A stretch of DNA of 64,000 nt, taken from positions 1-64,000 of the forward strand of contig NZ_NUNF01000024.1 in assembly GCF_002585305.1 (NCBI RefSeq). Direction: 5' to 3'. The notes under the pieces are model-generated. The model did no database searches and was not told where the DNA came from. It worked only from the letters and a program-made list of their open reading frames with translations. Position 1 is the stretch's first letter. The number at the start of each line of letters is the position of its first letter. Positions 63,802 to 64,000 of this stretch are shown here, one piece after another. The position numbers and the translations under genes were made by a program. Source of the stretch: Bacillus sp. AFS037270 (GTDB lineage Bacteria > Bacillota > Bacilli > Bacillales_B > DSM-18226).

Positions 63802-64000
63802 CTAAGATTTTCTTCCTTTATCACGTTGATGGAGAGAAGAGGTTCGCAAATGTATTTCAGAGGGCAGGACAATTTTTCTTGCTTTTTCAGGTGCTGCTCC
63901 TTCAATTCGTTCGATTAATAACTGTATGCCAATATACCCGAAATTGTATGCCTGTTGTTCTGCAACGGTTAATATTGATTCATTTTCCGTATAATTTGGT
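63802..64000 (-). CDS. LacI-family transcriptional regulator, 3' end (partial)
   Basis: The last 65 codons of a gene that enters from the right edge; the stop is at 63802-63804. The reverse frame reads LTVAEQQAYNFGYIGIQLLI, then ERIEGAAPEKARKIVLPSEI and HLRTSS. This is the C-terminal effector-domain pattern of LacI/GalR repressors (Val-Ala-Glu-Gln, Gly-Tyr, then Leu-Pro with Glu and Arg before a Ser pair). A basic tail of about 10 residues follows. It is the natural candidate to bind the four TTATCGATAA-type operators at 53984-60896. Confidence 0.85.
   Translation of the reverse strand, partial: PNYTENESILTVAEQQAYNFGYIGIQLLIERIEGAAPEKARKIVLPSEIHLRTSSLHQRDKGRKS

Noticed and set aside
63681..63918. 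Two short overlapping frames of 70-74 codons on opposite strands near the right edge
   Set aside because: Both cross the 3' end of the LacI-family gene in the wrong frame and lack ribosome sites.

Overview
The window looks like the chromosome of a mesophilic, low-G+C Bacillaceae member (Bacillus or Neobacillus type). The signs are strong AAGGAGG ribosome sites with many GTG and TTG starts, CcpA cre-like boxes, operators of the Bacillus XylR type, YesM/YesN-type two-component genes, and ABC sugar importers without their own ATPase. Almost every gene is on the + strand, and nearly all serve plant hemicellulose, above all acetylated glucuronoxylan. No rRNA, tRNA, CRISPR array or intact mobile element was seen.

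Layout. 1-2.1 kb: a Gfo/Idh oxidoreductase and a Nif3-like protein. 2.1-11.5 kb: a glucuronoxylan operon with two LplB/YtcP-type permeases, a lipoprotein, a DUF624 protein, mannonate dehydratase (uxuA), GH67 alpha-glucuronidase (aguA) and a MATE exporter, behind a cre box and two XylR-like operators. 11.8-14 kb: a Gfo/Idh enzyme and an aldo/keto reductase. 14.1-19.1 kb: GH43 beta-xylosidase (xynB), a polyol dehydrogenase, VOC, SDR and ThuA-like genes. 19.1-25.4 kb: a large GH2 enzyme, an Axe2 acetylxylan esterase, an aldo/keto reductase, a 52-bp tandem repeat array and a polysaccharide deacetylase. 25.5-34.9 kb: a xylo-oligosaccharide uptake locus of the XynDCEFG kind (kinase, regulator, lipoprotein, two permeases). 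Its lipoprotein gene has been duplicated, and a XylR-controlled GPH symporter lies between the copies. 35.1-37.4 kb: a frameshifted glycerate kinase gene and a CdaR regulator. 37.5-43.4 kb: a second GPH symporter, a relic of a lost beta-xylosidase gene, an intracellular GH5, an aldo/keto reductase and a secreted GH10 xylanase. 43.7-47.6 kb: SDR, PhyH-type dioxygenase and SGNH esterase genes.

47.7-53.5 kb holds an IclR regulator followed by a KdaD-like dehydratase, an aldehyde dehydrogenase and an IlvD/Edd dehydratase. This is the enzyme set of a non-phosphorylative (Weimberg-type) pentonate route to 2-oxoglutarate. Two 29-bp palindromes with identical arms lie in front of the regulator and the operon. 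53.9-64 kb is a LacI-controlled locus: a zinc dehydrogenase, a COG3618 lactonase-like protein, an aldo/keto reductase, an ABC importer and a frameshifted GH31 alpha-xylosidase gene. Four copies of a TTATCGATAA-type operator lie in it, and the 3' end of a LacI gene enters from the right edge on the minus strand.

Working model (inference). Secreted GH10 xylanase cuts xylan outside the cell. Oligosaccharides enter through the two ABC importers and the two GPH symporters. Inside, Axe2, AguA and XynB remove acetyl, glucuronosyl and xylosyl units, UxuA acts on the glucuronate branch, and pentonates can flow to 2-oxoglutarate. Six XylR-like sites, cre boxes, a XynDC-type two-component system, an IclR and a LacI protein divide control. 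The region is also full of relics (at least three decayed gene fragments, two frameshifted genes and one segmental duplication), so it appears to be changing quickly.
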